64,000 nt of DNA from Pseudomonas marginalis (GTDB taxonomy: Bacteria > Pseudomonadota > Gammaproteobacteria > Pseudomonadales > Pseudomonadaceae). A model generated the notes under the pieces. That model was given only the letters and a program-made list of their open reading frames with translations. It was not told the DNA's origin and did not search any database. Location: assembly GCF_001645105.1 (NCBI RefSeq), contig NZ_LKEG01000036.1:353587-417586 (forward strand). Direction: 5' to 3'. Positions 27,752 to 36,991 of the stretch are shown in pieces; the first letter of the stretch is position 1, and every line of letters begins with the position of its first letter. The translations under genes and the position numbers were made by a program.

Positions 27752-28228
27752 CTAGCTTAAGTCATGCAGATCCCGGCCCAAGGGAGGTGTCAAAGACCAT
27801 TCAGAAAATCTGACCTTCAACCCTTGGCGCTGGGGTGTACAGCATATGGGGCCAACCTGGTAACTTTCGGCATGTGGAAACGGTGCAAGTCTAAGCAATG
27901 GCCAGGTCGTTCCATCTGTAGAGTATTGCAAGCGCAGCACACCACCGGAAATTGTAATACGAAGCCAAAAATCACCTGGGTCGCCAGAAAATCCGCTAGG
28001 CGCCCAGTCAGACAGACACCGGGTGAGGACGCTGCTGATCATCGGATTTCCATCGTTAAATTCAATACCTGCCTTGACCCAGGTCTCCTCATTGAGCCTG
28101 ACCATTATTCCAGCTTGATCGAACGTTCTGTCGCGAAAACAAGTCGCTTGAAATATCGTCAATAATGCCGGGGCCGCCTCGAAGGTCACTCCTAACCTTC
28201 GAGGCGGTGTCATGGCCTCTCTGATCAT
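27752..28228 (-). pseudogene. DUF1349-family (concanavalin-like) protein, N-terminally truncated
   Basis: 158 residues with the DUF1349 core: FDQAGIMVRL, WVKAGIEF, SSVLTRCLSDW, GDFWLRIT, LRLQYSTDG, and VGPICCTPQRQGLKVRFSEW. The family normally has about 30-40 more residues in front (the W/F-rich first strands), which are replaced here by an unrelated start. The ATG overlaps the stop of the oxidoreductase upstream (ATGA), so the remnant may still be translated. Function of the family is not known. Confidence 0.6.
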
Positions 28229-29073
28229 TGCCCTTTGAGAGCAATTGCCACTGCCGCTGAAAGGGACGTCGTGGCTCTGCTGATCAGCGTCGAAAGCTGA
28301 TGGCTGTCGTCGAAAAGTGCGTCTTGGGATGCGCTGACATCGTAGTCCGCCAGGGCAAGTGCGAGCGGCTCCGGTAGGCCGAAATTGATTAACGCAGAGG
28401 CGTAGTCACTTTCAGGCAAGTTCTTGTAGGGAATGTTCCTACCCGTTTGCCGAGAAACCTCGGCTGCGAGTTCCGATAACGTCCAGGCGCTGTCACCCGC
28501 CAACTCGTAAACCTTCCCCTCTTGATCGCCACGGGTCAGCACGACGGCAGCGGCCTGGGCGAAATCTTCCCGTGTCGCCGCGGCAATCTTTCCGTCACCG
28601 GCACTGCCGATAAATACACCGGCCGATAACGCGCCAGCAATAAAGCCGGTGTAGTTCTCGGTATACCAACCATGACGCAATATCGTGAATGCCAATCCCG
28701 ACGCTTTGAGCTCGGCTTCCGTTTGCCGATGCTCCTCGGCGAGGCTCAATGAAGAGGTATCCGCGTGCAGTAAACTTGTATAAACAACGCGATTCACACC
28801 GGCTTGCTTTGCGGCGTTGATGACATTTCGATGCTGTGAGAATCGCTTGCCTATTTCGCTCGAGGAAATGAGTAGAAGCGTGTCGACTCCGTTGAGCGCC
28901 GCGACCAGAGTTGTCGGATTGTCGTAGTCGGCAGCACGTGCGTCCACGCCTAGATCACTGGCCTTGTCAGGGCTGCGCACCAGGGCGACTAGGTTGGACG
29001 CGGGTACTTTTTGCTTGAGTTTCTGGACAACGAGGCGACCCAGTTGGCCGGTGGCTCCGGTGACGGCGATCAT
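28225..29073 (-). CDS. NmrA-like NAD(P)H:quinone oxidoreductase, QorB type
   Basis: 282 residues. Rossmann motif TGATGQLGRLVV at the start, a short-chain fold without the YxxxK of typical SDRs, and HADTS...EEHRQTEAEL as in QorB/YtfG. QorB reduces quinones with NADPH. It is divergent from an HxlR-type regulator, the same pair as ytfG/ytfH in enterobacteria. That pairing supports control by quinone or electrophile stress. Confidence 0.85.
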   Translation of the reverse strand: MIAVTGATGQLGRLVVQKLKQKVPASNLVALVRSPDKASDLGVDARAADYDNPTTLVAALNGVDTLLLISSSEIGKRFSQHRNVINAAKQAGVNRVVYTSLLHADTSSLSLAEEHRQTEAELKASGLAFTILRHGWYTENYTGFIAGALSAGVFIGSAGDGKIAAATREDFAQAAAVVLTRGDQEGKVYELAGDSAWTLSELAAEVSRQTGRNIPYKNLPESDYASALINFGLPEPLALALADYDVSASQDALFDDSHQLSTLISRATTSLSAAVAIALKGQ

Positions 29074-29134
29074 GAGGGGGGTCCTTTTACAAAATGTGAT
29101 AGAGCAGGCAGAGTAGGGCCTTAACTAACTTTTC

Positions 29135-29160
29135 GTAAGTACGTACCTAAAGGTAAGTAA
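29135..29160. promoter_or_regulatory. HxlR-type operator candidate
   Basis: GTACGTAC (29139-29146) and TACCT-AA-AGGTA (29144-29155) overlap in a GTAAGT-rich stretch right before the HxlR start, covering the divergent promoters. HxlR proteins bind such GTAC/GTAAGT palindromes. Confidence 0.5.
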
Positions 29161-29162
29161 GC

Positions 29163-29573
29163 ATGTCAGATTCCGAGCCCTCTGGAGCAACCCGTCCCGC
29201 AACAGTGGCCAACCGACTGCGCAGCGGTGAATTATTCGACCCGGATTGTCCCTCAAGGATCGTGCTTCAGCACATCAGCAGCCGCTGGGGAGTATTAGTA
29301 TTGGTGGCCTTGCTCGCGGGTACGCATCGCTTCAGCGATCTGCGTCGGAAGATTGGAGGCGTCAGCGAAAAGATGCTTGCGCAGACCCTACAGTTTTTGG
29401 AATTCGATGGCTTCGTTCTGCGCAAATCTTATCCGGTTGTTCCACCTCACGTTGAGTACAGCCTCACCCCTATGGGAACTGAAGTAGCCCGTCATGTTGA
29501 ACGCCTGGTTGACTGGATCGAAGGCAATCTGCCAAATATTTTGGACGAACAACGCTCTCGCCAGATTTTATAA
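29163..29573 (+). CDS. HxlR-family transcriptional regulator
   Basis: 136 residues. A conserved Cys (FDPDCPSR) precedes the winged helix (HRFSDLRRKIGGVSEKMLAQTL, YSLTPMG), the pattern of redox-sensing HxlR proteins such as QorR/YodB. It probably represses the divergent qorB-like gene and responds through that Cys to quinones or aldehydes. Confidence 0.87.
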   Translation: MSDSEPSGATRPATVANRLRSGELFDPDCPSRIVLQHISSRWGVLVLVALLAGTHRFSDLRRKIGGVSEKMLAQTLQFLEFDGFVLRKSYPVVPPHVEYSLTPMGTEVARHVERLVDWIEGNLPNILDEQRSRQIL

Positions 29574-29642
29574 GGACCTCGCGAGCGCTGGCACGTTGAC
29601 CCGCGAACAGTGTGGTCGGGCAACAGATTTTGCTCGATCGAC

Positions 29643-29750
29643 TCAACATTGATGTCACCGCCAGCTACCCAGGTAGAGCTATGCGTGAGGAAGACCCGGC
29701 CGGTTGGCCATGGTCGGCAAGCGTTGCAGTTACGCGCAATGCCCAGCGAG
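29643..29750 (-). pseudogene. remnant of an NAD(P)-binding reductase related to the gene at 11065-11799
   Basis: About 100 bp closely follow 11330-11430: the minus strand reads LADHGQPAGSSSRIALP, where the intact gene has LAGHGQPVGASSRIALP. A 2-bp insertion shifts the frame just after this; in the other frame VAGGDINVE continues the match. No start or end of the gene remains. Confidence 0.7.
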
Positions 29751-29759
29751 TCTTTATCT

Positions 29760-30470
29760 TCACGTCGGATGACTGAGCGACGGAGGTTTTCTGGCTCCCG
29801 CTGCAGAGTTTAACCAGAGCAGCATTGCGGCGAGAGAGGCAGCGACTATCAGCGTAAGCCACATGATGACCAGCAGGGTGAAGGTGACACTGTTGTTTAA
29901 CTCACGAAAAATGCCGAAGGCAAAAGCCGTGTACCAAGACACCCCCGAAACTGCACCGGATGCGAGAAATAAGGCCGCTCTTTTGCGGGACACGCCAAAG
30001 AGCAGGGGGCGACTCAGGTCGCTTAGGGCTTCTGGCAGCACAAGCGCGTGGATGATTATTCCATTGATGGTCAGCACGATCACCACAATGACCTTCGCCC
30101 AGAGTTTGGGGTTTTCAAACTTTTCCGGCGACTCCATCGCGTAAAGGGCAAGGAAACCAAGGCCTGAAAGCCACAGAAGACAGAGTCCAATAGTGACCGC
30201 GTCGCTGATGAATTGAAAGGTGCGTCCGATTTCAACCGGGAGGCTACCCCTGCGCATCCAACGCAAGATCCAGAGGTCCAGCATCGTCGCCCCACCAAGA
30301 CCGAAGCACATGCCGAGCAGGTGTATACCTATAAGGATTGTCAGCACCTTTAGCTGTGGGAGTGGATCCGGCAATGGAACGCTAAGCGCGAGTGTGTCGG
30401 CGAGTAAGTAACCACTGCCGGACAGCGCAAGCAGGCCGCCTAAAATCATGAAAGACGTGCGTATCTTCAT
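29760..30470 (-). CDS. multi-pass membrane protein of unknown function
   Basis: 236 residues with six or seven hydrophobic segments (roughly 8-28, 40-62, 88-110, 124-146, 165-186, 197-219) and short loops. A GxHLLGMCFGLGG motif in the second segment and conserved-looking W and H residues recall small heme-binding or DUF2214-type membrane proteins, but I do not recognise the family. It stands alone between gene remnants and the aldo/keto reductase. Confidence 0.65.
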   Translation of the reverse strand: MKIRTSFMILGGLLALSGSGYLLADTLALSVPLPDPLPQLKVLTILIGIHLLGMCFGLGGATMLDLWILRWMRRGSLPVEIGRTFQFISDAVTIGLCLLWLSGLGFLALYAMESPEKFENPKLWAKVIVVIVLTINGIIIHALVLPEALSDLSRPLLFGVSRKRAALFLASGAVSGVSWYTAFAFGIFRELNNSVTFTLLVIMWLTLIVAASLAAMLLWLNSAAGARKPPSLSHPT

Positions 30471-30648
30471 TTATTACGGCCTTGGATGAGTGTTTTTACT
30501 TGGACGCGTGCGCAGTTTATTTCCTGGAATAGGCTGATAAAGCGGCTGCTATCTGCAGCGTTGCTGCAACCAGGAAGATGAGTTTCGGGTTAAATGAGGC
30601 CAGCGACGACAGCGCCCCATCAGCCGGTGGCACGGGCGTAGCCCCTGC

Positions 30649-31827
30649 TCAGGAAGGGACCGGTGCTTGGGCATCGATCAGGGTCAGGCTCTTCAGCTCC
30701 TCCCAAAAGGCTGCTGGGATACCGACCTTCATCGCCTGCACATTGGAAACGATCTGCCCCGGCGTGCGGGCACCCGGAATGATTGCAGACACTTGCGGAT
30801 GTGCTGCCGCGAACTGCAGGGCGGCAGTATGAATGTCGATGCCATGTCGTTTGGCAACCGCCATGATTCGCGCGCGCTTTTCCACCGCCCCGGCAGGCAG
30901 ATCCAAGCTGAAGTTATACCGGCTGCGCCCTCCCAGGAATCCATCGTTCAGTGGTGTTCCAACCACAACGCTGGTGCCCTTCCTGCTCAACGCCGGAAAG
31001 GTGTTGCGTAACGCATCGCCGTGCTCAAGGAGCGAATACTGGCAGGCAAGCAACACGATGTCGGGAGTCGGGTCATCACCGGCCATTGCCTGAACCACAG
31101 CATTCGGCGTATTGACGCCGAAGCCCCATGCCTTGATGAGCCCCTCATCACGCATCTTTTCAAGTTCGACCATCGCCCCTGTGCGCGCAATGCGATACGC
31201 CGCTTCCCAACCGCCTTCCAGTTCGCTGTTATCGGGCGAGATGTCATGGATAAAGACGATATCAATACGCGGCAGCCCCAGCCGCTGCAGGCTGTCTTCC
31301 ACGGAACGCCGTGCGCCTGCTGCGGTGTAGTCATACCGGTAGTTAAAGGGCGCGGGTGACTTCCAGATGGCATGGTCCGCGCGCGGGCCACCCGCGGCAG
31401 TCAAAACGCGTCCCACCTTGGTGGAGACCACATAGTCGTTTGCATCTTTGCCGTGCAGAAAGCGGCCTACCCGATATTCACTCAAACCAAATCCGTAGAA
31501 AGGCGACGTGTCGTAAAGCCTTACACCCGCGTCCCAGGCGGCCTGTAGAACCAGGCCGGCCTGCTCGTCGCTGAGCGGCGCAAAGATATTGCCAATCTGT
31601 GTCCCGCCCATGCCAAAGCGTTGAGGCGTCATGTATCGCAGGGTAGGCGAGGGCGAATTGAAGGGTAGGTCTGTGCGCACTGGCCGGCCTTCCGTACGCA
31701 TCACGCTCCCACGCTCTGTCAGTAAAGAGGGGGCTGGGGCTGCCGAACTTGCGACACTCGATGCTGGCAGCAAAGCGGCCGCTGCAGTACCCACTGCCGA
31801 GTAAGTAAGAAAATCTCGTCTGTCCAT
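30649..31827 (-). CDS. Tat-exported aldo/keto reductase (D-threo-aldose dehydrogenase/pyridoxal dehydrogenase-like)
   Basis: 392 residues from the ATG at 31827 (AGGAAAG upstream). The N terminus MDRRDFLTYSAVGTAAAALL is a twin-arginine signal, so the enzyme is exported folded. The barrel has the AKR residues D and Y (LYDTSPFYGFG), K (STKVGR) and H (FIHDIS). The family oxidises sugars or pyridoxal or reduces aldehydes with NAD(P). Periplasmic location is unusual for a nicotinamide enzyme unless the cofactor is exported bound. It is divergent from an AraC regulator. Confidence 0.82.
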   Translation of the reverse strand: MDRRDFLTYSAVGTAAAALLPASSVASSAAPAPSLLTERGSVMRTEGRPVRTDLPFNSPSPTLRYMTPQRFGMGGTQIGNIFAPLSDEQAGLVLQAAWDAGVRLYDTSPFYGFGLSEYRVGRFLHGKDANDYVVSTKVGRVLTAAGGPRADHAIWKSPAPFNYRYDYTAAGARRSVEDSLQRLGLPRIDIVFIHDISPDNSELEGGWEAAYRIARTGAMVELEKMRDEGLIKAWGFGVNTPNAVVQAMAGDDPTPDIVLLACQYSLLEHGDALRNTFPALSRKGTSVVVGTPLNDGFLGGRSRYNFSLDLPAGAVEKRARIMAVAKRHGIDIHTAALQFAAAHPQVSAIIPGARTPGQIVSNVQAMKVGIPAAFWEELKSLTLIDAQAPVPS

Positions 31828-32015
31828 CCAACTTTCCTTTCGCAACCGAGGTTTCACGGGATCATCGAAGCCGGTATTCGTACTAGAAGTTAGAACAACC
31901 AGGGTTGGCCGGGTGACCCTAATACGCCCTATTTTTTGCATAATCCTGCCGATATGCTTGTGCTGAGCACGCACTCTCAGCAGACTCGAACATTCCGTAA
32001 ACAGGGGCGCATGTA

Positions 32016-32996
32016 ATGACGAGCGGTTCCTTCTCGCAGTTCGGTTCCGGCCATCTGCATTCTCTGGCGTTGCGTGATCCCATACAGCCCAACGAGCGTC
32101 TCCAGGCACTCAGGCGGCTGATCGAAAAAGTCACCCGGCAGATTGGTTTGAACGAGGTCTGCAAAACATCCATTCCAGGTCTGGCCTTTTATCGAATGGC
32201 TGACTTGGGTACGCCCACTTACTGCATTTATGAGCCTTGCGTGGCCATCATTCTGCAGGGGGCGAAGGAGATCACGTTCGGCGAGGAGGCCTGTGAGTTC
32301 GGGCAGGGGGCGTTCTTCGTCACGTCGGTCGACATCCCCACACTGGCTCGTGTTACCGCTGCCAGCGAGGAAACCCCCTATTTATCCGTCGTATTGAAGC
32401 TCAACCTTGCCATGCTCAACGAGGTGATCCAGACCTTGGAACCCCCCGCGCCGGAAACGGCTACTGAAGCGCGGGGCTTCGTATCGGGTGCGGCGTCGAG
32501 TGAGATGCTCGATGCATTCGCTCGACTCGCTACGCTGATCGAACGGCCGCTTGAAGCAGGCTTGATGTCGGATCTGATCAAGCGGGAAATATGCGTTCGG
32601 CTATTGCTAAGTAGTGCAGGGCAGTGGCTGCGCAGCGTCACGCGCGACGGTTATCGAGACAAGGGCATCGTGAGAGCCATTGAATGGCTGAAACATCACT
32701 ACGACAAACCGCTGCACGTGGCCGATCTCGCCGAACGATCAGGAATGGCCAGCTCTACGCTGCATCACAGTTTTCGCAAGCTGACAGGCACCAGCCCTGT
32801 TCAGTATCAAAAAGCGTTACGGCTGCAAGCCGCACGCAGCCTGATGTTGACCGATCGGGTAGACGTGAACACCGCCGCATTGCGCGTCGGCTATGAAAGT
32901 GTCGCTCAATTCAGCCGTGAATATGCCCGGCGTTTCGGAGCCCCGCCCTCGAGAGACATCAAGCACGTACGCGAGCAGGGTGGAATGCTCGACTAG
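32016..32996 (+). CDS. AraC-family regulator with AraC_N domain
   Basis: 326 residues. The N-terminal cupin-like domain (TYCIYEPCVAIILQGAKEI) is that of PF06719 regulators, and the C terminus carries two helix-turn-helix units (HVADLAERSGMASSTLHHSF and NTAALRVGYESVAQFSREY). Such regulators commonly control adjacent oxidoreductase genes, here the divergent aldo/keto reductase. The start chosen (ATG 32016) lies 188 bp from the reductase start. Confidence 0.88.
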   Translation: MTSGSFSQFGSGHLHSLALRDPIQPNERLQALRRLIEKVTRQIGLNEVCKTSIPGLAFYRMADLGTPTYCIYEPCVAIILQGAKEITFGEEACEFGQGAFFVTSVDIPTLARVTAASEETPYLSVVLKLNLAMLNEVIQTLEPPAPETATEARGFVSGAASSEMLDAFARLATLIERPLEAGLMSDLIKREICVRLLLSSAGQWLRSVTRDGYRDKGIVRAIEWLKHHYDKPLHVADLAERSGMASSTLHHSFRKLTGTSPVQYQKALRLQAARSLMLTDRVDVNTAALRVGYESVAQFSREYARRFGAPPSRDIKHVREQGGMLD

Positions 32997-33003
32997 CGGC
33001 GCT

Positions 33004-33513
33004 TCAAAGGGGAATGTGGGTGGTCGACAAGACCTGACGCAACCCCATGAACGATCGAATCTGGCGAACCCCTGGCAGGTAAAGCAATTGTTCCGCGTGG
33101 AGCCGGTTGAAACTGTTGCTGTCCTTGGTTCGTATCAACATGAAGTAGTCGAATTCCCCCGTCACCACATGGCACTCCATGCAGCCGGACACTATTTGTG
33201 CGGCTGCCTCGAATGCGGCGAAGGATTCCGGTGTGGAGCGGTCCAGCACCACTCCGATCAACACCACCATTCCCGCATCCAGCGCGACATTGTCCAGCAG
33301 TGCGACTATGCCTTTGATCAGGCCGACTTGCTTGAGCCGCTCGACGCGCCTGAGGCACGCCGGTGCACTCAATTTCACCTTCTCTGCCAGCGCCACATTG
33401 GAGATGGAAGCATCTCGCTGCAGGGCCTTGAGAATGGCGCGGTCAGTTCGATCCAGTGGCTGCGGCACCGGGGCTGATACGCTTGGCTTCTTGCGAGTAT
33501 TTATTGCGTTCAT
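33004..33513 (-). CDS. acdR: Lrp/AsnC-family regulator of ACC deaminase
   Basis: 169 residues: AsnC helix-turn-helix (DRTDRAILKALQRDASISN... SAPACLRRVERL) followed by the ligand-binding RAM domain (VTGEFDYFMLI). It is divergent from the ACC deaminase gene, the known acdR-acdS arrangement in Pseudomonas, where AcdR activates acdS when ACC is present. The 198-bp AT-rich gap between them should hold the Lrp box; I could not define it with confidence. Confidence 0.88.
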   Translation of the reverse strand: MNAINTRKKPSVSAPVPQPLDRTDRAILKALQRDASISNVALAEKVKLSAPACLRRVERLKQVGLIKGIVALLDNVALDAGMVVLIGVVLDRSTPESFAAFEAAAQIVSGCMECHVVTGEFDYFMLIRTKDSNSFNRLHAEQLLYLPGVRQIRSFMGLRQVLSTTHIPL

Positions 33514-33711
33514 AACTATTTGCTCGCAATTAAAGTGTGTTTGATATTTAGAGTGTGAAATTATAGTTCTTCAAGTGATAAAAGTTTGCAACACATCTTT
33601 TTAGAAAACTTCTTAATATTGACCTCGTCGAAGCCCGTCTTAAAGCACCTGGAAGGCAACCTTTGCCTTTCGGTCTGGCGCTTTGATGTCCAGTAATCAA
33701 GGAGCCGCGTC

Positions 33712-34728
33712 ATGAACCTGAATCGTTTTAAACGTTATCCGTTGACCTTCGGTCCTTCTCCCATCACGCCCTTGAAGCGCCTCAGTGAACACCTGGGTGG
33801 CAAGGTCGAGCTGTATGCCAAACGTGAAGACTGCAACAGTGGTCTGGCTTTTGGTGGGAACAAAACGCGCAAGCTCGAATACTTGATTCCCGAAGCGCTC
33901 GAGCAAGGCTGCGATACCTTGGTTTCCATTGGCGGTATCCAGTCGAACCAGACCCGCCAGGTGGCAGCCGTTGCCGCTCACCTGGGCATGAAGTGTGTGC
34001 TGGTGCAGGAAAACTGGGTGAACTACTCCGATGCGGTGTATGACCGCGTTGGCAATATCGAGATGTCGCGCATCATGGGCGCCGACGTACGACTGGACGC
34101 CGCCGGGTTCGACATTGGCATCCGGCCCAGTTGGGAGAAGGCCATGGACGATGTGGTGGAGCGGGGTGGCAAACCGTTTCCGATCCCTGCGGGGTGTTCC
34201 GAACATCCCTACGGCGGCCTTGGGTTCGTCGGCTTTGCCGAAGAAGTGCGAGAGCAGGAAAAACAACGGGGGTTCACGTTCGACTACATCGTGGTCTGCT
34301 CTGTGACCGGCAGTACCCAGGCCGGCATGGTCGTCGGTTTCGCCGCGGACGGCCGTTCGAAAAACGTTATCGGCATTGATGCCTCGGCCAAGCCAGAGAA
34401 AACCAAGGCACAGATCCTGCGTATCGCCAGGCACACCGCAGAGTTGGTGGAACTGGGCCGTGAGATCACCGAAGACGACGTGGTGCTCGATACACGTTTT
34501 GCCTACCCGGAATACGGTTTGCCCAACGAAGGCACGCTGGAAGCCATTCGTTTGTGCGGGAGCCTGGAAGGTGTGCTGACCGATCCGGTGTACGAGGGCA
34601 AATCCATGCACGGGATGATTGAAATGGTCCGCCGTGGTGAGTTCCCCGAAGGCTCGAAAGTGCTGTATGCGCACTTGGGTGGGGCGCCTGCGTTGAATGC
34701 CTACAGCTTCCTGTTTCGCAATGGCTGA
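33712..34728 (+). CDS. acdS: 1-aminocyclopropane-1-carboxylate deaminase
   Basis: 338 residues, the exact usual length. PLP lysine K51 (GGNKTRK) is in place. The two residues that separate true ACC deaminases from D-cysteine desulfhydrases are present: E295 (VYEGKSMHG) and L322 (HLGGAPALN). The enzyme splits the plant ethylene precursor ACC into 2-oxobutanoate and ammonia, lowering ethylene in colonised roots. The preceding Lrp-type gene fits its known regulation. A plant-associated life style is inferred. Confidence 0.95.
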   Translation: MNLNRFKRYPLTFGPSPITPLKRLSEHLGGKVELYAKREDCNSGLAFGGNKTRKLEYLIPEALEQGCDTLVSIGGIQSNQTRQVAAVAAHLGMKCVLVQENWVNYSDAVYDRVGNIEMSRIMGADVRLDAAGFDIGIRPSWEKAMDDVVERGGKPFPIPAGCSEHPYGGLGFVGFAEEVREQEKQRGFTFDYIVVCSVTGSTQAGMVVGFAADGRSKNVIGIDASAKPEKTKAQILRIARHTAELVELGREITEDDVVLDTRFAYPEYGLPNEGTLEAIRLCGSLEGVLTDPVYEGKSMHGMIEMVRRGEFPEGSKVLYAHLGGAPALNAYSFLFRNG

Positions 34729-34855
34729 TTAACGCCAATAACCAGGGAGCTCACGAAGCGATGGGTGAGTCGGCATCAATATTGAATGTCACGACCCCAT
34801 CGTCGAATCGCCACCCGGAGCACGTTGCTCCTATCCAACCGCCGGGAGTACCGCC

Positions 34856-35320
34856 ATGCATGCGATAACGCAATCCGCAGTCTGGATCAAGAAGCCTTCG
34901 GCGGATGCCGGAGTGGTGATCGTTACCAGCGCCGCGTTGCCTCAATACATGATTGACAAGCTGCACGTGGCGATAGATGAGTGGGACCAGGTGGCTTATC
35001 TAGCCGTCAAACAGTCCGAGGCATTGATGCTCGACTGGTTGCAGGTCGGGTCCAGCCCGGAGCCGTCTGCCGGGGGCTACGCGTGCCATGCCAGCCAACT
35101 GTTGCGCGGTGTCTCCCACGGCAGCTTTTTACTGGATGTCGAAACTGGCACGGATTGCGGCATGACGTGGCTGGGGTCCGTCTTTGGTCATCCGCTGCGC
35201 GTGATCGAGCTTGGAAAAGTAGCCTCCTCCACTGCACAGATGGATCAACAGGTGGAGGTGGTGTTAGCGGCGACCCGAAGCCTGGCGAAAAGCGTGTTGC
35301 AGGCACGCGGCGTCATTTAA
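34856..35320 (+). CDS. small protein of unknown function downstream of acdS
   Basis: 154 residues with GGGAG 7 nt before the ATG. It contains two Cys (ACHAS, DCGMT) and no signal or membrane segment, and I recognise no family. It follows acdS after 127 bp in the same direction. The frame is the only long one here with a good start, though another open frame overlaps its 3' part. Moderately sure that it is a real gene. Confidence 0.5.
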   Translation: MHAITQSAVWIKKPSADAGVVIVTSAALPQYMIDKLHVAIDEWDQVAYLAVKQSEALMLDWLQVGSSPEPSAGGYACHASQLLRGVSHGSFLLDVETGTDCGMTWLGSVFGHPLRVIELGKVASSTAQMDQQVEVVLAATRSLAKSVLQARGVI

Positions 35321-35367
35321 CCAAGGGCCTGGTCCATTCGACTGTTGGAACAATAAAGGCATCGCTT

Positions 35368-35790
35368 ATGAGCCGAACTGTCGACTGTCGCACCCACGCA
35401 ATGAAGTGGATGCGCGAGCCTTCAAGTTGCACGCGTATCGTGGTCATCGTGTGTGGACTTGATAGCGTTCATATTGACTTGATCCATCAGGGGTTCAGCT
35501 GTTTTGACACTGTTGCGCTGATCCATGTCGATACGGTGAACGCCGTGCCTGGCAAGCGCGTTGATGTGCAAGGGGTCAAGAGTGACTGTTCTTTTATCTT
35601 GCTCGGTGAATTGGATGAGCGTTTATTGCATAGCCTTTCCATGGGTAAGCGATGCCTCTACTCGATAGCGCCAGACGGGTCCGCCGAATGTTCCGTCATT
35701 GCAGCAGTAGAACAGGTCAAACGCTTCGCCCGAGTGAGCCATTTGCACCCCCTTGAAGTGATACCCGACAGCGGCAGGCGCTGTCTGTGA
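35368..35790 (+). CDS. hypothetical protein
   Basis: 140 residues from ATG 35368 (AAAGG upstream). Cys-rich for its length (six Cys) with a hydrophobic stretch RIVVIVCGLDSVHIDLI near residue 25. No domain recognised. It is 47 bp downstream of the previous small gene and may be in the same transcript; the frame is also open upstream to 34981, but that part overlaps the previous gene. Confidence 0.45.
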   Translation: MSRTVDCRTHAMKWMREPSSCTRIVVIVCGLDSVHIDLIHQGFSCFDTVALIHVDTVNAVPGKRVDVQGVKSDCSFILLGELDERLLHSLSMGKRCLYSIAPDGSAECSVIAAVEQVKRFARVSHLHPLEVIPDSGRRCL

Positions 35791-35836
35791 ACCTGTCGGA
35801 CACCCTCACCTCGGCGACGCGTAGAAGCCCACGACC

Positions 35837-36991
35837 TCAAACGCTTTCGCCGACCGCCAGAATGGTCGCCACCAAGGCCAGGGCGCGAGGCACCAGGGTG
35901 TCCAGTTCCAGGTATTCGCGATCAGTGTGAACCTTGCCACCCACCGGACCGAGCCCGCACAGGGTCGGAACGCCCAGGCTGGCGGTGAAGCCGGAGTCGG
36001 CGCAACCGCCGGTGAATTCGCCTTCGACGCTGAAACCCAGCGCCAGCGCTTCTTGTTGGTAGAGGCGTAGCAGTCGTTCGCTGTGGCGTGCTTCCATCGG
36101 TAGAAAGGTCGTCGCTTCCTTTAGGACGGCGCGGGTGCCGATCACTTCTTCTTCGGCGATGATGGCCTGGATTGCGCTGAAGATCTGATCCCAGTGCTTG
36201 AGCTCGATGAAGCGCACGTCCAGCCGGGCGCAGGCGCTGGGCGCGACGGTGTTGCTTGACGTACCACCGGATATCAGCCCAACGTTAGTGGTGATGCCTG
36301 CCGGGTAATCGGTCAAGGCATGCAGCTTGACGATCTTGCGTGCCAGGGCCTCGATGGCGCTGGCTCCGTCGGCATGGTTGACCCCGGCATGCGCCGCGCG
36401 GCCGCTGACTTCGATGATCAGCGTAGCCCCGCCTTTGCGTGCGCTGACCACGTTGCCGCTGGCCCGGCCGGGTTCGGTATTGAGCACGGCGCGGGCGGCA
36501 CGGGCGGCGTTTTCGATATGCGGCCTGGCGCTGCCGGAGCCGATTTCTTCGTCGCCGGTGTACAGGACCTGCATCGGATAAGGCAACCTGCCGGCGCGCG
36601 TGAGGGCCATGAGGGCGAAGCAATTGAGCACCAGGCCGCCTTTCATGTCAGCGACGCCGGGGCCATAGGCGAGGTTGGTGTCGCGGCTGTAGCCGCGAGT
36701 CGTGGTGGTGCCTTTGGGGAAGACCGTGTCGCGATGGCCCAGCAACAGCACCGGTTTTCCAGAATCGCCTGGCAATTCGGCGAGCAGCACGTCACCAAAA
36801 CCCTCGACCGGGATGCGCTTGAGCAGGATGCCGTCGGCCTCCAGTTCAGCCGCGAGCAGCGCGCCCACAGCGTCGACACCCGCCTTGTCATAGCTGTTGG
36901 AGTCGGTGTCGACGATACGCTGCAGCAGCGCCTCCATGGCTTCGCGCTGGTCAGCAAGCCAGTCCAAGGCCTGTTGTGGCGTGGCGCTCAT
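35837..36991 (-). CDS. M20-family metallopeptidase, carboxypeptidase G2-like
   Basis: 384 residues. Metal and catalytic motifs of M20 peptidases: GHRDTVFP, YGPGVADMKGG, TGDEEIGS, and a dimerisation domain around SGRAAHAGVNH. It resembles carboxypeptidase G2, which removes C-terminal glutamate from acylated or pteroyl substrates. It is last in a transporter operon, overlapping the preceding peptidase gene by 4 bp, so it probably acts in the cytoplasm or periplasm on the imported peptide. No signal peptide is visible, which favours the cytoplasm. Confidence 0.87.
   Translation of the reverse strand: MSATPQQALDWLADQREAMEALLQRIVDTDSNSYDKAGVDAVGALLAAELEADGILLKRIPVEGFGDVLLAELPGDSGKPVLLLGHRDTVFPKGTTTTRGYSRDTNLAYGPGVADMKGGLVLNCFALMALTRAGRLPYPMQVLYTGDEEIGSGSARPHIENAARAARAVLNTEPGRASGNVVSARKGGATLIIEVSGRAAHAGVNHADGASAIEALARKIVKLHALTDYPAGITTNVGLISGGTSSNTVAPSACARLDVRFIELKHWDQIFSAIQAIIAEEEVIGTRAVLKEATTFLPMEARHSERLLRLYQQEALALGFSVEGEFTGGCADSGFTASLGVPTLCGLGPVGGKVHTDREYLELDTLVPRALALVATILAVGESV

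Noticed and set aside
34981..35367. Upstream part of the frame that ends at 35790
   Set aside because: It overlaps the better-supported gene at 34856-35320; only the part from ATG 35368 looks like a gene.
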